Assembly: GCA_016704895.1 (NCBI GenBank)
Contig: JADIZG010000009.1
Coordinates: forward strand, 33,638 to 97,637
Source of the DNA: Betaproteobacteria bacterium
GTDB lineage: Bacteria > Pseudomonadota > Gammaproteobacteria > Burkholderiales > Casimicrobiaceae
DNA length: 64,000 nt
Direction of reading: 5' to 3'
Shown here one piece after another: positions 18,792 to 28,306 of this stretch (position 1 is the stretch's first letter; each line of letters starts with the position of its first letter). The position numbers and the translations under genes were made by a program. The notes under the pieces were generated by a model, which saw only the letters and a list, made by a program, of their open reading frames with translations, made no database searches and was not told the origin of the DNA.

Positions 18792-20176
18792 TCACTTGCC
18801 GATGCAGAACCGCGAGAAGATCACCCCCAGCAGGTCGTCCGCGGTGAACTCCCCGGTGATCGACGACAGCGCGTCCTGCGCCTGCCTCAACTCCTCCGCG
18901 TAGAGCTCGAGCGGCGGCCGGCCGCCCGCCAGGTGCGCGGCGGCATCGCGCAGGTGCGCAGCCGCATCCTTCAGCGCGGCCACGTGCCGTTCGCGCGCGA
19001 TGAACGCGTCCTCGTGCGCCCCCTCGACGCCCGCGATCGCCAGCACCTCCTGCTCGAGCAGGTCGACGCCCGCCCCCGAGAGCGCCGACAACCACACGTG
19101 CGCGCGCTCGGCGCCGCCGGCACGCGGCTCGGCGCCCGGCGCGCGCGCCGCAAGATCGCATTTGTTGTGCACGACGATGCGCGGCAGCGCCGGCGGGAGC
19201 CGTGCGAGGATCGCGCGGTCCTCGTCGTGCAGGCCGTCGCCCGATTCGCGCGCGTCGACCAGCACGAGCGCGACGTCGGCGCGCTCGACGGCGCTCCAGG
19301 CACGCTCGATGCCGAGCCGCTCGACCGCGTCGACGGTGTCGCGCAGGCCCGCGGTGTCGACGATCGTGAGCGGAATGCCGCCGATCTCGATCGAGCGCTC
19401 GACGGTGTCGCGCGTCGTGCCCGGAATCGCCGTGACGATCGCGACGTCCTCGCGGGCGAGCCGGTTCATCAGGCTCGACTTGCCGACGTTCGGGCGCCCC
19501 ACGAGCACGACGACCAGCCCCGAGGCCAGCCGCGCGCCGGTCGCCGCGCGCCCGAGGAGCGCATCGAGGTCCGAACGCACGCGGGCGAGCCGGCCGGCGG
19601 CGTCGGACGCGCGCACGAACTCGATGTCCTCGTCGGGAAAGTCCAGCGTCGCCTCGCCGACCATCCTCAAGTCGGTGACCGCGTCGACGATCGCGCGGAC
19701 CTCCCGCGAGAACTCGCCCGCGAGGCTGCGCGCGGCGGCACGGGCGGCCGTCGCGCTGGCCGCGTCGATCAGGTCAGCGACGCTCTCGGCCTGCGCGAGG
19801 TCGAGCTTGCCGTTGAGGAACGCCCGCTTCGTGAACTCGCCCGGCTCCGCGAGCCGCGCGCCAAGCTCGACGCAGCGCGCGAGGAGCAGGCGCATCGCGG
19901 CGGGGCTGCCGTGACCGTGGAACTCGGCGACGGTCTCGCCGGTGTACGACGCCGGCGCAGGGAACAGGATCGCGAGCCCCCGGTCGATCGGTCCGCCCGG
20001 GCGTCGCGGAACGTCGCATGGGTCGCGATCCGCGGCGCGAGCTCCCTGCCGGCAACACCTTCGACGACCGCGGCAACGCACTCGCCCGGGCCGGACACGC
20101 GCACGACGCCGATCCCGCCTCGCCCCGGCGGCGTGGCGATGGCGGCGATCGTGACGGCGTGCCGGCGCGATTCCAT
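18792..20176 (-). pseudogene. mnmE: tRNA modification GTPase MnmE, frameshifted
   Basis: MnmE is the GTPase partner of MnmG in wobble-uridine modification. ATG 20176 opens VTIAAIATPPGRGGIGVVRV; near 19985-20000 the frame changes and the protein continues ASYTGETVAEFHGHG. The G domain is complete: GRPNVGKSS (G1), TTRD (G2), DTAG (G3), NKCD (G4). The catalytic C-terminus FCIGK is present. The span is 3n+2 bases, so one base is probably missing. It sits in the expected place between yidC and mnmG, separated from them by accessory genes. Confidence 0.93.
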
Positions 20177-20319
20177 GGCTGCGACTCTACCGGAGCGGAA
20201 CGACCGACGCGGGCGGCCGGGCAGGCGGGCGTCCCCGGGTCACGGCACGCCGATTGCTCGAGGGTGCGGTACCGCCCCGCGACGTTCGACGGTATGGCCT
20301 GATCCCCGGAAGCGAAACC

Positions 20320-22447
20320 GTGCCCGACACTGCAGTCCCTGCCCGCCGGCCGGCGCCGACGGGTGCCGCGCGTCGACCACGTCTGACGTGGGCCGTCGCA
20401 TTGGCGGCGATGATGGCGGCGTTCGGCGCGCACGCCCAAGGGCACGCTGCTCGACCAGGCGCTCGCCATCGAGGCGGACCTGCAGGGCTACCCCGCCCGC
20501 GCCGAATCCGAGCTGGCGGCTTTGATGCCGCGCGCCGACGCGGCCCCGGCGGCGGAGCGCCGGATCGTCTACGCGCTCTACGGCCAGGCGATGGCGCTGA
20601 CGGGGAAGGTCGCCGAGGCCGAGGACCTCGCCGGCCGACTCGACGGCGGGACGCCCCGGACGCGCGATCCGGCGGACCGCGCCGCCGCGCTCGTCATTCG
20701 CGCCGCGATCGAGTCGTCGTTCGGGGAAGCGTCGAAATCGCTCGCGCATGCCCAACTGGCACGGGACCTGGTGGCCGGATCCGGCGACCCGCACCTGCAT
20801 TACTGGGCCGCCATGGCGCTGGGGATCGCGGCCCGCACGCGCGGCCGGCCGGAGGACGCGATGGCGAACCTGCACGACGCGCTGTCGCTCGCCGAGGCCG
20901 CCGACAACCCGTTCCGCCGCTCGAGCGCCTTCTACCAGCTCTCCGTGCTGCAGCGCGAACTCCGGAACGCCCCCGAGGCGCTCGCCGCGAGTCTCGCCGC
21001 GTACAGGTTCGCGGAAGCGGCGAAATGCGCGTACGCGATGGTCAACGCCCGGATGGCGGAGTCGGCGGTGATGGAGCTTCTCGACCGCCCGGCGCGCGAG
21101 CTCGCGGCGATGCAGGAGGCGCTGGCCATCGCGCGCAGTTCGCGCTCCACGACCGCGGAGGCGAAGGCGCTCATCAACCTGGCGGACATCCGCCTGCGGC
21201 GCAAGGAGTTCTCCGAGGCGGCCAACCTCTCGCGCAGGGCCTCGTCGCTCGCGCAATCGCTCGGCGACAGCGGGCTCGCCGCGACCAGCAAGGCGAACCT
21301 CGGGTTCGCACTCCTCGGCCTCGGACGCGCCGCCGAGGGAAAGCGCTACGCCGACGAAGCGATGGCCGAGTACGAGCGCGCCGGCGCGATCACGGAAATC
21401 GCCGAGCTCGCCGGCGAGTACGGCCGCAGCCTCGAACAGTACGGCGACTTCAGGGGAGCGCTGGCGATGTTCCATCGCGAGCGCAAGCTGCACGACGAGA
21501 TCGCGCTGCAGGCCCGGCAGCGCATCCTGCTGGAGGTCCAGGAGAAGTACGAATCGGAAAAGGCGCGCCGCGAGATCGACCTCCTGAACCGCGAGAACGA
21601 CCTCAAGACCGCCGCGATCGCGAACCAGACGCTCGTCCAGCGCATCTGGTGGCTCCTGGCCGCGCTGTTCGCGCTGTCGTTCGTCGTGGTCGCGGTGCTC
21701 TACCGCAAGCTGCGGGCCTCCAACAAGCTGCTCGCGCACAAGAACGTCGAGCTCAGCTTCCAGAGCAGCCGCGACCCGCTGACCGCCCTCTACAACCGGC
21801 GCTACTTCCAGAACTTCATCGACGCCGAGATCGGGTCGCCGGCGCGGCCGGGGCGCGAGGACCACGACACGGCGCGTGCGCTGCTGCTGATCGACCTGGA
21901 CCACTTCAAGGAGACGAACGATCGCTTCGGCCACGCACTTGGCGACGCGGTGCTGGTCGCCGTCGCCGAGCGGCTGCGCAGCACGCTGCGCGAAACGGAC
22001 ATGGTCGTCCGCTGGGGCGGCGAGGAGTTCCTCGTGCTCGCGAAGACCGCCCCGGACCGGGTCGACGAGATCGCGGCGCGCATCCTGCGCGCGGTGGCGG
22101 CCGAGCCGATCGTGCTGAACGACAAGGTGATCCGCGCGACCGTGTCGATCGGCTACGCGCCGCTGCCGCTGCCGCCGGCGCGCACCCCGCTCTCGTGGGA
22201 CCGCGCCATCGGGCTCGTCGACATGGCGCTCTACATGGCGAAGGTGAACGGCCGCAACCGGGCGTACGGCATCCAGCGGCTGAAGGGCGACGGCGATGCG
22301 TCGCTCGCCGCGGCCGAGCGCGACCTCGAGCGCGCGTGGAAGGACGGCCTCGTCGACCTCGACGTCCACTACGGCCCGCTGCCGTCGAGCGTGGTCCGCC
22401 TGGAGCCGCGCGACGCCCGCCCCGACGCGCCGGCGCGAGCTTCCTAG
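20320..22447 (+). pseudogene. TPR-GGDEF diguanylate cyclase, frameshifted near its signal peptide
   Basis: This is a membrane-anchored c-di-GMP synthase. A GTG at 20320 (alternative TTG 20254) opens a signal-like segment (LTWAVALAAMMAAFGAHA). Near 20440 one base is off and the frame continues GTLLDQALAIEADLQGYPA into an intact open frame to 22447. The periplasmic part is a series of TPR-like helical repeats (about residues 40-430). A membrane helix (IWWLLAALFALSFVVVAVL) and a GGDEF domain with active-site RWGGEEFLVLA follow. The metal-binding LLLIDLDHFKETND is also conserved, so activity is expected. The gene is divergent from mnmE. Confidence 0.87.
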
Positions 22448-22488
22448 CGTCGCTGCGCAACCCGCGGAGACGCGCCGCCCGGAAACGC

Positions 22489-22513
22489 GAAGCCCTCCGC
22501 GCGGGAGGGCTTC
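22489..22513. terminator. Bidirectional terminator between the diguanylate cyclase and yidC
   Basis: A perfect hairpin with ten-base stems GAAGCCCTCC / GGAGGGCTTC and a five-base loop sits between two convergent genes, 42 bases after one stop and 26 before the other. There is no long T tract on either side. Confidence 0.7.
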
Positions 22514-22538
22514 GACGGACGGGGGGGGCGGATCGCCG

Positions 22539-24267
22539 TCAGCGCCGCTTCGCGGCCATCAGCGCCTGCTCCTTCTCGAGCATCCGGTTCACCTGCCACT
22601 GCTGGGCGATCTGCAGGACGTTGTTGACGAGCCAGTAGAGCACGAGGCCCGACGGGAAGAAGACGAACAGCACCGAGAACGCGATCGGCATGATCTGGAA
22701 GATCTTCGCCTGCACCGGATCGGTGATCGGCGTCGGCGAGAGCTTGACCTGCAGCCACGCGGTGATCGCGTAGACGACGGGCAGGATGTACCAGGGATCC
22801 GGCGCCGAGAGGTCCTGGATCCAGCCGATCCACGGCGCGTGCCGCAGCTCGACCGCGGACAGCAGCACCCAGTAGAGCGCGATGAACACCGGGATCTGCA
22901 CGAGGATCGGCAGGCAGCCGCCCAGCGGGTTGATCTTCTCCTGCCGGTAGAGCTCCATCATCTTCATCTGGAGCTGCTGCTTGTCGTTCGCGTACTGCTC
23001 CTGCAGCGCCTTGAGCTTCGGCGCGACGAGCTTCATCTTGCCCATCGACCGCGCGGCTGCGGCGTTCAGCGGATAGAACGCTCCCTTGATCATGACCGTC
23101 ATCGCGACGATCGCCCATCCCCAGTTGCCGATCAGGCCGTGCAGCCACTTGAGCAGCCAGAACAGCGGCGCGGCGAGCACGGTGAAGATGCCGTAGTCGA
23201 CCGACAGGTCGAGGCCCGCGGCGACCGTCTTCAGCAGGTCCTGGTCCTGCGGGCCCACGAACAGCGGCACCGTGACCGAGGCGCCCCCTCCGGGCGCGGC
23301 CGCGGCCGTCGGCACGATCACGCCCGCGGCGTAAAGCCCGCCATCGAGCTTGCGCGTGTAGAACTCGCGCGGGAGCTTCTTCTCGTCCGAGGGCAGCCAC
23401 GCCGAGACGAAGTAGTGCTCGAGCATGCCGACCCAGCCGTCGGTCGTGCTCTTCGCATACGGCGCCTTCCGGGCCGGGTCCGCGGCGAGCTTGTCGATCT
23501 CGGCGGGCTCGACCTTCTTGAAGTGGTCGGTGGCGTTGTAGACGACCGGGCCGACGTAGGCCGCCGGCGCCATCGAGTTCTGCGGAACGGCTTGCTTCGT
23601 GTCGCGGGTGAGCTGGAAATACGCGTACGGCGCGACCGGCGCCCCGCCGGCGTTGGCGACGTCGAACGTCGTGTCGATCAGGTAGCTCCCGCGCTGGAAC
23701 GTGAGCGTCTGCACGACCTTGTCGCCGGTCGCGGCGGTCGCCGCGAGCTTGACCTCGAGCTTCTTCTCGCCGGGCGCGAGCTCGCGCGGGCCGGGCAGCA
23801 CCTCGTAGACGGTGCGGTGGTTCGGCATCCCTTCGCCGAGGAGCCCCGCCTGCGCGACGAACGTGCGCTCGGCGTTCCGCTGGAGCGCGAGGTAGGGCTT
23901 CGCCTTGTCGAACGCGTCGCGGTGCTGCGTCAGCGCGATCTGCGTGATCACGCCCCCGACCGGATCGATCTCGGCGGTGAACAGATCGGTCTTGACGACG
24001 ATCGGCTGCGTCGCCGGCGCAGCCGCGGTGCCGGGTGCGACCGGAACGCCGCCCGGAACGCCGCCCGGAACCGCGCCGGGGACCGCCTGCGCGCCAGGCG
24101 CGGCACCGGCGGGCATCGACGGCCGTCGGAACGTCGGCAGGCTTGTCCGGCACCCCCGCCCTCGCGGGGACCGGCGGCGGCGGAAGCTTCTCGCGGTTCC
24201 ACGCCTCGTAGAGCATCACGATCGAGAACGAGAAGATGACGAGCAGGATCAGGCGTTGCGTATCCAT
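22539..24267 (-). pseudogene. yidC: Membrane protein insertase YidC, frameshifted in the N-terminal linker
   Basis: YidC inserts and folds inner-membrane proteins alone or with SecYEG. ATG 24267 gives the N-terminal anchor MDTQRLILLVIFSFSIVML. Near 24120, in a Pro/Ala/Gly-rich linker, the frame changes to one running intact to the stop at 22539. The periplasmic P1 domain follows (VVKTDLFTAEIDPVGGVITQ). The insertase core begins GLIGNWGWAIVAMTVMIKGA, with the positively charged coiled loop after it. The span of 1729 bases gives about 575 residues, normal for this class. Confidence 0.94.
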
Positions 24268-24310
24268 CGTGTCCTGGGGATCCGCCGGCGACGCGCCGGC
24301 GGCGGAAGAC

Positions 24311-24520
24311 TCAGGGAACCGGGTCGTAGCCGCCCGGATGATAGGGGTGGCACCGGCAGATGCGCTTCGCCGCAAGCCAGCTTCCTCTTGCGGCACCGTG
24401 GCGCTCGATCGCTTCCCGCGCGTAGTCCGAGCAGCTCGGGAAGAACCGGCAGTTGTAGCCGAGCATCGGCCGGATCGCGTACTGGTAGCCGCGTATCGCG
24501 GCGGTGAGCACTTGCTTCAT
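24311..24520 (-). CDS. yidD: Membrane protein insertion efficiency factor YidD
   Basis: This small membrane-associated protein helps YidC. The 69-residue product has the family motifs RFFPSCSDYAREAIERHG and CHPYHPGGYDPVP. It starts 10 bases after the rnpA stop and is followed by yidC, the usual rpmH-rnpA-yidD-yidC order. Its open frame is uninterrupted. Confidence 0.95.
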   Translation of the reverse strand: MKQVLTAAIRGYQYAIRPMLGYNCRFFPSCSDYAREAIERHGAARGSWLAAKRICRCHPYHPGGYDPVP

Positions 24521-24530
24521 CGACCGACGC

Positions 24531-24911
24531 TCACCCGGTCGACTGGCCGCACAGCAGCGCGATCAACCCGGCGACCTCGTCGGCCGCCGCATCGAGCTCC
24601 GGTCCCGGCGCAGGACGCTTCAGCCTGACGATCAGGTCGTAGGCCTCGATCGCGGGACGGGCGCGACGCAGCGCTTCGCGGACCTTGCGCTTGAACCGGT
24701 TGCGATCGACCGCGCGAGGCAGCGCCTTGCGGCCGACCACGAGGCCGGCGCGTCCGGGCGTTCGCGCCGCGCTCGCGGCTACGAGTTCGATCCATCGGCC
24801 CTGGCGGCGACGCCCGCGGCGAAAAAGCGCCTCGAACGTCCCGATCCCGGTCAGGCGATAGCGTCGCTCGCCCGCGGGCGGGCGGCCGGGAGGGTGGGGA
24901 GGAACGATCAG
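24531..24911 (-). CDS. rnpA: Ribonuclease P protein component
   Basis: RnpA is the protein subunit of RNase P, which trims tRNA 5' ends. Recognisable family segments are RYRLTGIGTFEALFRRGRR and the RNR motif in ALPRAVDRNRFKRKVREALR, which contacts RNA. No ATG, GTG or TTG exists in frame between the rpmH stop and the conserved domain. The earliest candidate is a CTG at 24911 overlapping the rpmH stop (CTGA), giving 126 residues. A non-canonical start or a missed indel is equally possible. The C-terminal part and stop at 24531 are clear. Confidence 0.85.
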   Translation of the reverse strand: MIVPPHPPGRPPAGERRYRLTGIGTFEALFRRGRRRQGRWIELVAASAARTPGRAGLVVGRKALPRAVDRNRFKRKVREALRRARPAIEAYDLIVRLKRPAPGPELDAAADEVAGLIALLCGQSTG

Positions 24912-25042
24912 GCGGAGAGCCGGACTCGGCCCTTGGCGCGACGCGCCGAGAGCACCTTTCGCCCGCCGACGGTCTTCATGCGGGCCCGAAAGCCGTGGTT
25001 CCGCGCGCGGCGGATCTTCGAGGGTTGGAACGTGCGTTTCAT
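24908..25042 (-). CDS. rpmH: 50S ribosomal protein L34
   Basis: The 44-residue, very basic protein reads MKRTFQPSKIRRARNHGFRA in its first 20 residues and ends AKGRVRLSA, a textbook L34. It starts at ATG 25042 and stops at TGA 24908. L34 heads the leftward operon at the origin, divergent from dnaA, as in most bacteria. Confidence 0.98.
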   Translation of the reverse strand: MKRTFQPSKIRRARNHGFRARMKTVGGRKVLSARRAKGRVRLSA

Positions 25043-25119
25043 GGCGTTTCCGATCGCGGTCCGAAGTTCTGGCCCGGCGCACCCGTGCCTGCCCGGGGTG
25101 GCTGGGGGAAAAGCCTTGT

Positions 25120-25149
25120 ATTAGAACGCGTTGATGCCGTTTCTGTCAA
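25120..25149 (-). promoter_or_regulatory. Predicted sigma-70 promoter for rpmH-rnpA-yidD-yidC
   Basis: Reading leftward, TTGACA (complement of 25144-25149) is a perfect -35 box and TCTAAT (complement of 25120-25125) is a -10 box with one mismatch. The spacer is 18 bases. It lies about 80 bases upstream of the rpmH ATG. Confidence 0.7.
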
Positions 25150-25416
25150 GGAAGGCCCCAGCGGCGGACCCGCGGGCGCGAAGACGCGAGCATTCACTAT
25201 CGCGGCGGAGGCGTCCCGGCGTCCGGGACCCCGGCCGGCCGGCGCGAACCCGGCCGATCTGTGGATAACTGCCGCCCCCCCCGCTAGAATGTGCATAACC
25301 GCGGGCGCCCCGCCCGAGGTCAGACCATCCGGCGGGGCGCCCGTCCGTTTTTCCGCAAGGCCGCCTCCGGGGAACCCCAGGCACAAGAACGGCCGGCGCA
25401 CGAAGCCACCCACACG
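25150..25416. other. Putative oriC / dnaA control region
   Basis: This gene-free stretch between divergent rpmH and dnaA holds two DnaA-box-like 9-mers in the same orientation: TGTGGATAA at 25260-25268 (exact complement of TTATCCACA) and TGTGCATAA at 25290-25298 (one mismatch). TAGAAT at 25285-25290 lies between them and could be a dnaA -10 element, which would make dnaA self-repressed. The rest is GC-rich with no obvious AT-rich unwinding element, so the actual origin may instead lie between dnaA and dnaN. Gene context (parAB, mnmG, gyrB, dnaN) strongly supports an origin nearby. Confidence 0.6.
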
Positions 25417-26840
25417 ATGTCCGTATCCTCCCCGACGCCCGCCGCCTGGACGGCCTGCCTGTCCGTGTTCGAGCGCGAGCTCACGCCCCAGCAGTTCGCC
25501 ACGTGGATCCGGCCGCTCGCGGTCGAGCCGGGCGAGGGCAGCCTGAGGCTGCGAGCCCCCAACCGGTTCGTCCTCCAATGGGTCAAGGACCGGTTCGGCA
25601 GCAGGATCGCGGCGGTCGCCAGGGAGGCCGCGGGCGTCCCGCTCGCCATCGAATACTCTGTCGCGGACCCGGCCTCCGCGCCCCCGTCCCGGCCATCGAC
25701 GCGATCGTCGAGACCGCGCCACCGGACGACGAGGCGTCGTCCGACGAGCCCCCACCGGCCCCGGAGATCGCGCCGGCGCCGCAGCGGACGCGCCCGGCTT
25801 CCGTCGTTCCGCGCCGGATCGAACCCACGAGCCTGAACGGCACGTTCACGTTCGACTCGTTCGTGACCGGCAAGGCCAACCAGCTCGCCCGCGCGGCCGG
25901 CATCCAGGTCGCCGAGCACCCGACGTCGTACAACCCGCTGTTCGTCTATGGCGGCGTGGGGCTGGGCAAGACCCACCTGATCCAGGCGATCGGTCACGAC
26001 ATCCTGAAGCGCGAGCCCAACGCGAACATCCGCTACATCCATGCGGAGACCTACGTCTCCGACGTCGTGCGGGCCTACCAGCACAAGGCCTTCGACGAGT
26101 TCAAGCGCTACTACCGGTCGCTCGACCTGCTCCTCATCGACGACATCCAGTTCTTCGGCGGCAAGAGCCGCACGCAGGAAGAGTTCTTCTACCTGTTCAA
26201 CACGCTCATCGAAGGGCACAAGCAGGTCGTCATCACCTGCGACTCCTACCCGAAGGAGATCGCGGGCATCGAGGAGCGGCTGATCTCCCGGTTCGGCTGG
26301 GGCCTCACCGTGGCGCTGGAGCCGCCCGAGCTCGAGATGCGCGTCGCGATCCTGCTCGCGAAGGCCCATCAGTCCCGCGTGCGCCTCGACGAGCAGGTCG
26401 CCTTCTTCGTCGCCAAGCACATCCGCAGCAACGTGCGCGAGCTCGAAGGGGCGCTCAAGCGCATCATCGCCTACGCGAACTTCCACGGGCAGGAGATCTC
26501 GCTCGCGCTCACCAAGGACGCGCTGCGCGACCTGCTCGCGGTCCAGAACCGCCAGATCTCGATCGAGAACATCCAGAAGACGGTCGCCGACTACTACAAG
26601 ATCCGGCCCTCCGAGATGCACTCGAAGAAGCGGTCGCGCGCGATCGCGAGGCCGCGCCAGGTGGCGATGGCGCTCGCCAAGGAGCTGACGCAACTGTCGC
26701 TGCCCGAGATCGGCAGCAACTTCGGCGGACGCGACCACACGACGGTGCTCCACGCCTGCCGGCAGATCGCAAAGCTGCGCGAGAGCCTCCCGGAAATGAA
26801 CCACGACGTGAATTTCCTGCTCCAGGTGCTGCGAAGCTGA
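25417..26840 (+). pseudogene. dnaA: Replication initiator DnaA, one apparent frameshift
   Basis: DnaA binds DnaA boxes at oriC and melts the origin. ATG 25417 gives domain I (WTACLSVFERELTPQQFATW). In the proline-rich domain II linker near 25680, at a run of C's, the frame changes to one running intact to 26840. The AAA+ domain has VYGGVGLGKTH (Walker A) and LLLIDDIQFFGG (Walker B). Domain IV ends with GGRDHTTVLHACR, the DnaA signature. The span is 3n+2 bases. An essential gene broken only in a linker homopolymer is almost certainly a sequencing error. Confidence 0.95.
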
Positions 26841-27077
26841 TCCCGCGGTCGCGCCTTTCCGGGGTCGGGAGCGGCTGGAAGGCAGGGGGTTTTTGACCTA
26901 TAATTTGTGGGTTAAACGGAAATTTCCCCGGTTTCCGGGACCGTCCCCAAAACATCCACAGACGACCCTGCCTTCATCCCGTCCGGGATACCGTCGCCAA
27001 CCTGCTGATTGGTCGAGGAAACAGGCACTTCTCCCCGCTTCGGGGCGGTCCTTATTAACGAATCCTAGTCTTTGACA
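26841..27077 (+). promoter_or_regulatory. dnaA-dnaN intergenic region with a -10-like element
   Basis: These 237 bases are locally AT-richer than the surroundings (26890-26935) and contain TATAAT at 26899-26904, a likely -10 for dnaN, though no good -35 was found. CATCCACAG near 26954-26962 is a degenerate DnaA-box-like sequence. Either an origin element or simple dnaN control could be present. Confidence 0.45.
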
Positions 27078-28181
27078 ATGCAACTCAAACAGATCGCACG
27101 CGACGCGCTGCTGAAGCCGCTCCAGGCGGTATCGGGGATCGTCGAACGACGGCACACGCTGCCGATCCTCGCGAACGTGCTGATCGAGCCGAAGGACGGC
27201 GCGCTCGAGCTCACCGCGACCGACCTCGAGATGCAGATCACCGCACTGGCCGACTGCGAGGCCAAGGCCGGCGCCGCGACGACGGTGTCGGCCCGCAAGC
27301 TCCACGATCTCCTGCGCGCGCTGCCGGACGACGCGACGCTCAACATCGACGTCTCCGGCAGCCGGATGACGGTGCGCGCGGGGCGCTCGCGCTTCAACCT
27401 GCAGACGCTCGCGTCCGGCGATTACCCGCGGATCAGCCTCGGGCAGGACAAGCTGCAGTCGCTCTCGCTGCCGCAGAAGGACCTCCGCGCGCTCTTCCGC
27501 CTGGTCGAGTTCGCGATGGCGCAGCAGGACATCCGCTACTACCTGAACGGGATGCTGCTGGTGATCGACCGCGGGTCGCTGCAGGCGGTCGCGACCGACG
27601 GGCACCGGCTTTCCTGGGCGAGCCTCGCCGTCGACGGCGAGTTCACGCGGCAGGAGGTGATCCTGCCCCGCAAGACCGTGCTAGAGCTCGGCAAGCTGCT
27701 GACCGACAGCGACGACCCGGTCTCGATCGACATTCTCGCGAACCAGGTGCGCTTCCGCTTCGCGAACGTCGAGCTCGTGTCGAAGGTCGTGGACGGCAAG
27801 TTCCCCGACTTCAACCGCGTGATCCCGGTGGGACACACGAAGTCGATCACGCTCGACCGCAGCGTCCTGCTCGCGGCGCTCCAGCGCGCCGCGATCCTCG
27901 CGAACGAGAAGTTCCGGGGCGTGCGGCTGGTGCTCGGTCCCGACCACCTGAAGATCATCTGCTCGAACGCGGAGCAGGAAGAGGCCGAGGAAGAGCTCGA
28001 GGTCGCCTACAAGGGCGAGACGCTCGACATCGGCTTCAACATCACCTATCTGCTCGGCGTGCTGCAGAACATCGAGAGCGCCGAGGTCGCCCTCGCGTTC
28101 GGCGATGCGAACTCGAGCGCGCTGGTCACGATTCCCGGCCGCGACGACTTCAAGTACGTCGTGATGCCGATGCGCATCTGA
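27078..28181 (+). CDS. dnaN: DNA polymerase III sliding clamp (beta subunit)
   Basis: DnaN forms the ring-shaped clamp that tethers polymerase to DNA. The 367-residue protein starts MQLKQIARDALLKPLQAVSG and shows the conserved RHTLPILANVL and ATDGHRLSWA. The C-terminus KYVVMPMRI matches the universal clamp ending. ATG 27078 was preferred over an in-frame TTG two codons upstream. It follows dnaA and precedes gyrB in the standard order. Confidence 0.98.
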   Translation: MQLKQIARDALLKPLQAVSGIVERRHTLPILANVLIEPKDGALELTATDLEMQITALADCEAKAGAATTVSARKLHDLLRALPDDATLNIDVSGSRMTVRAGRSRFNLQTLASGDYPRISLGQDKLQSLSLPQKDLRALFRLVEFAMAQQDIRYYLNGMLLVIDRGSLQAVATDGHRLSWASLAVDGEFTRQEVILPRKTVLELGKLLTDSDDPVSIDILANQVRFRFANVELVSKVVDGKFPDFNRVIPVGHTKSITLDRSVLLAALQRAAILANEKFRGVRLVLGPDHLKIICSNAEQEEAEEELEVAYKGETLDIGFNITYLLGVLQNIESAEVALAFGDANSSALVTIPGRDDFKYVVMPMRI

Positions 28182-28306
28182 TCGCCGACAGGTGATCCGC
28201 CGCTCGTACGCGACACGCCTCCCGCGAGGGACCGCGTGCCCGCCGGGCGCCACGCGAGCCGTCGACGACGGCCGCGGCAAACGTTTTCGATGAAGGTTCG
28301 CCACGC

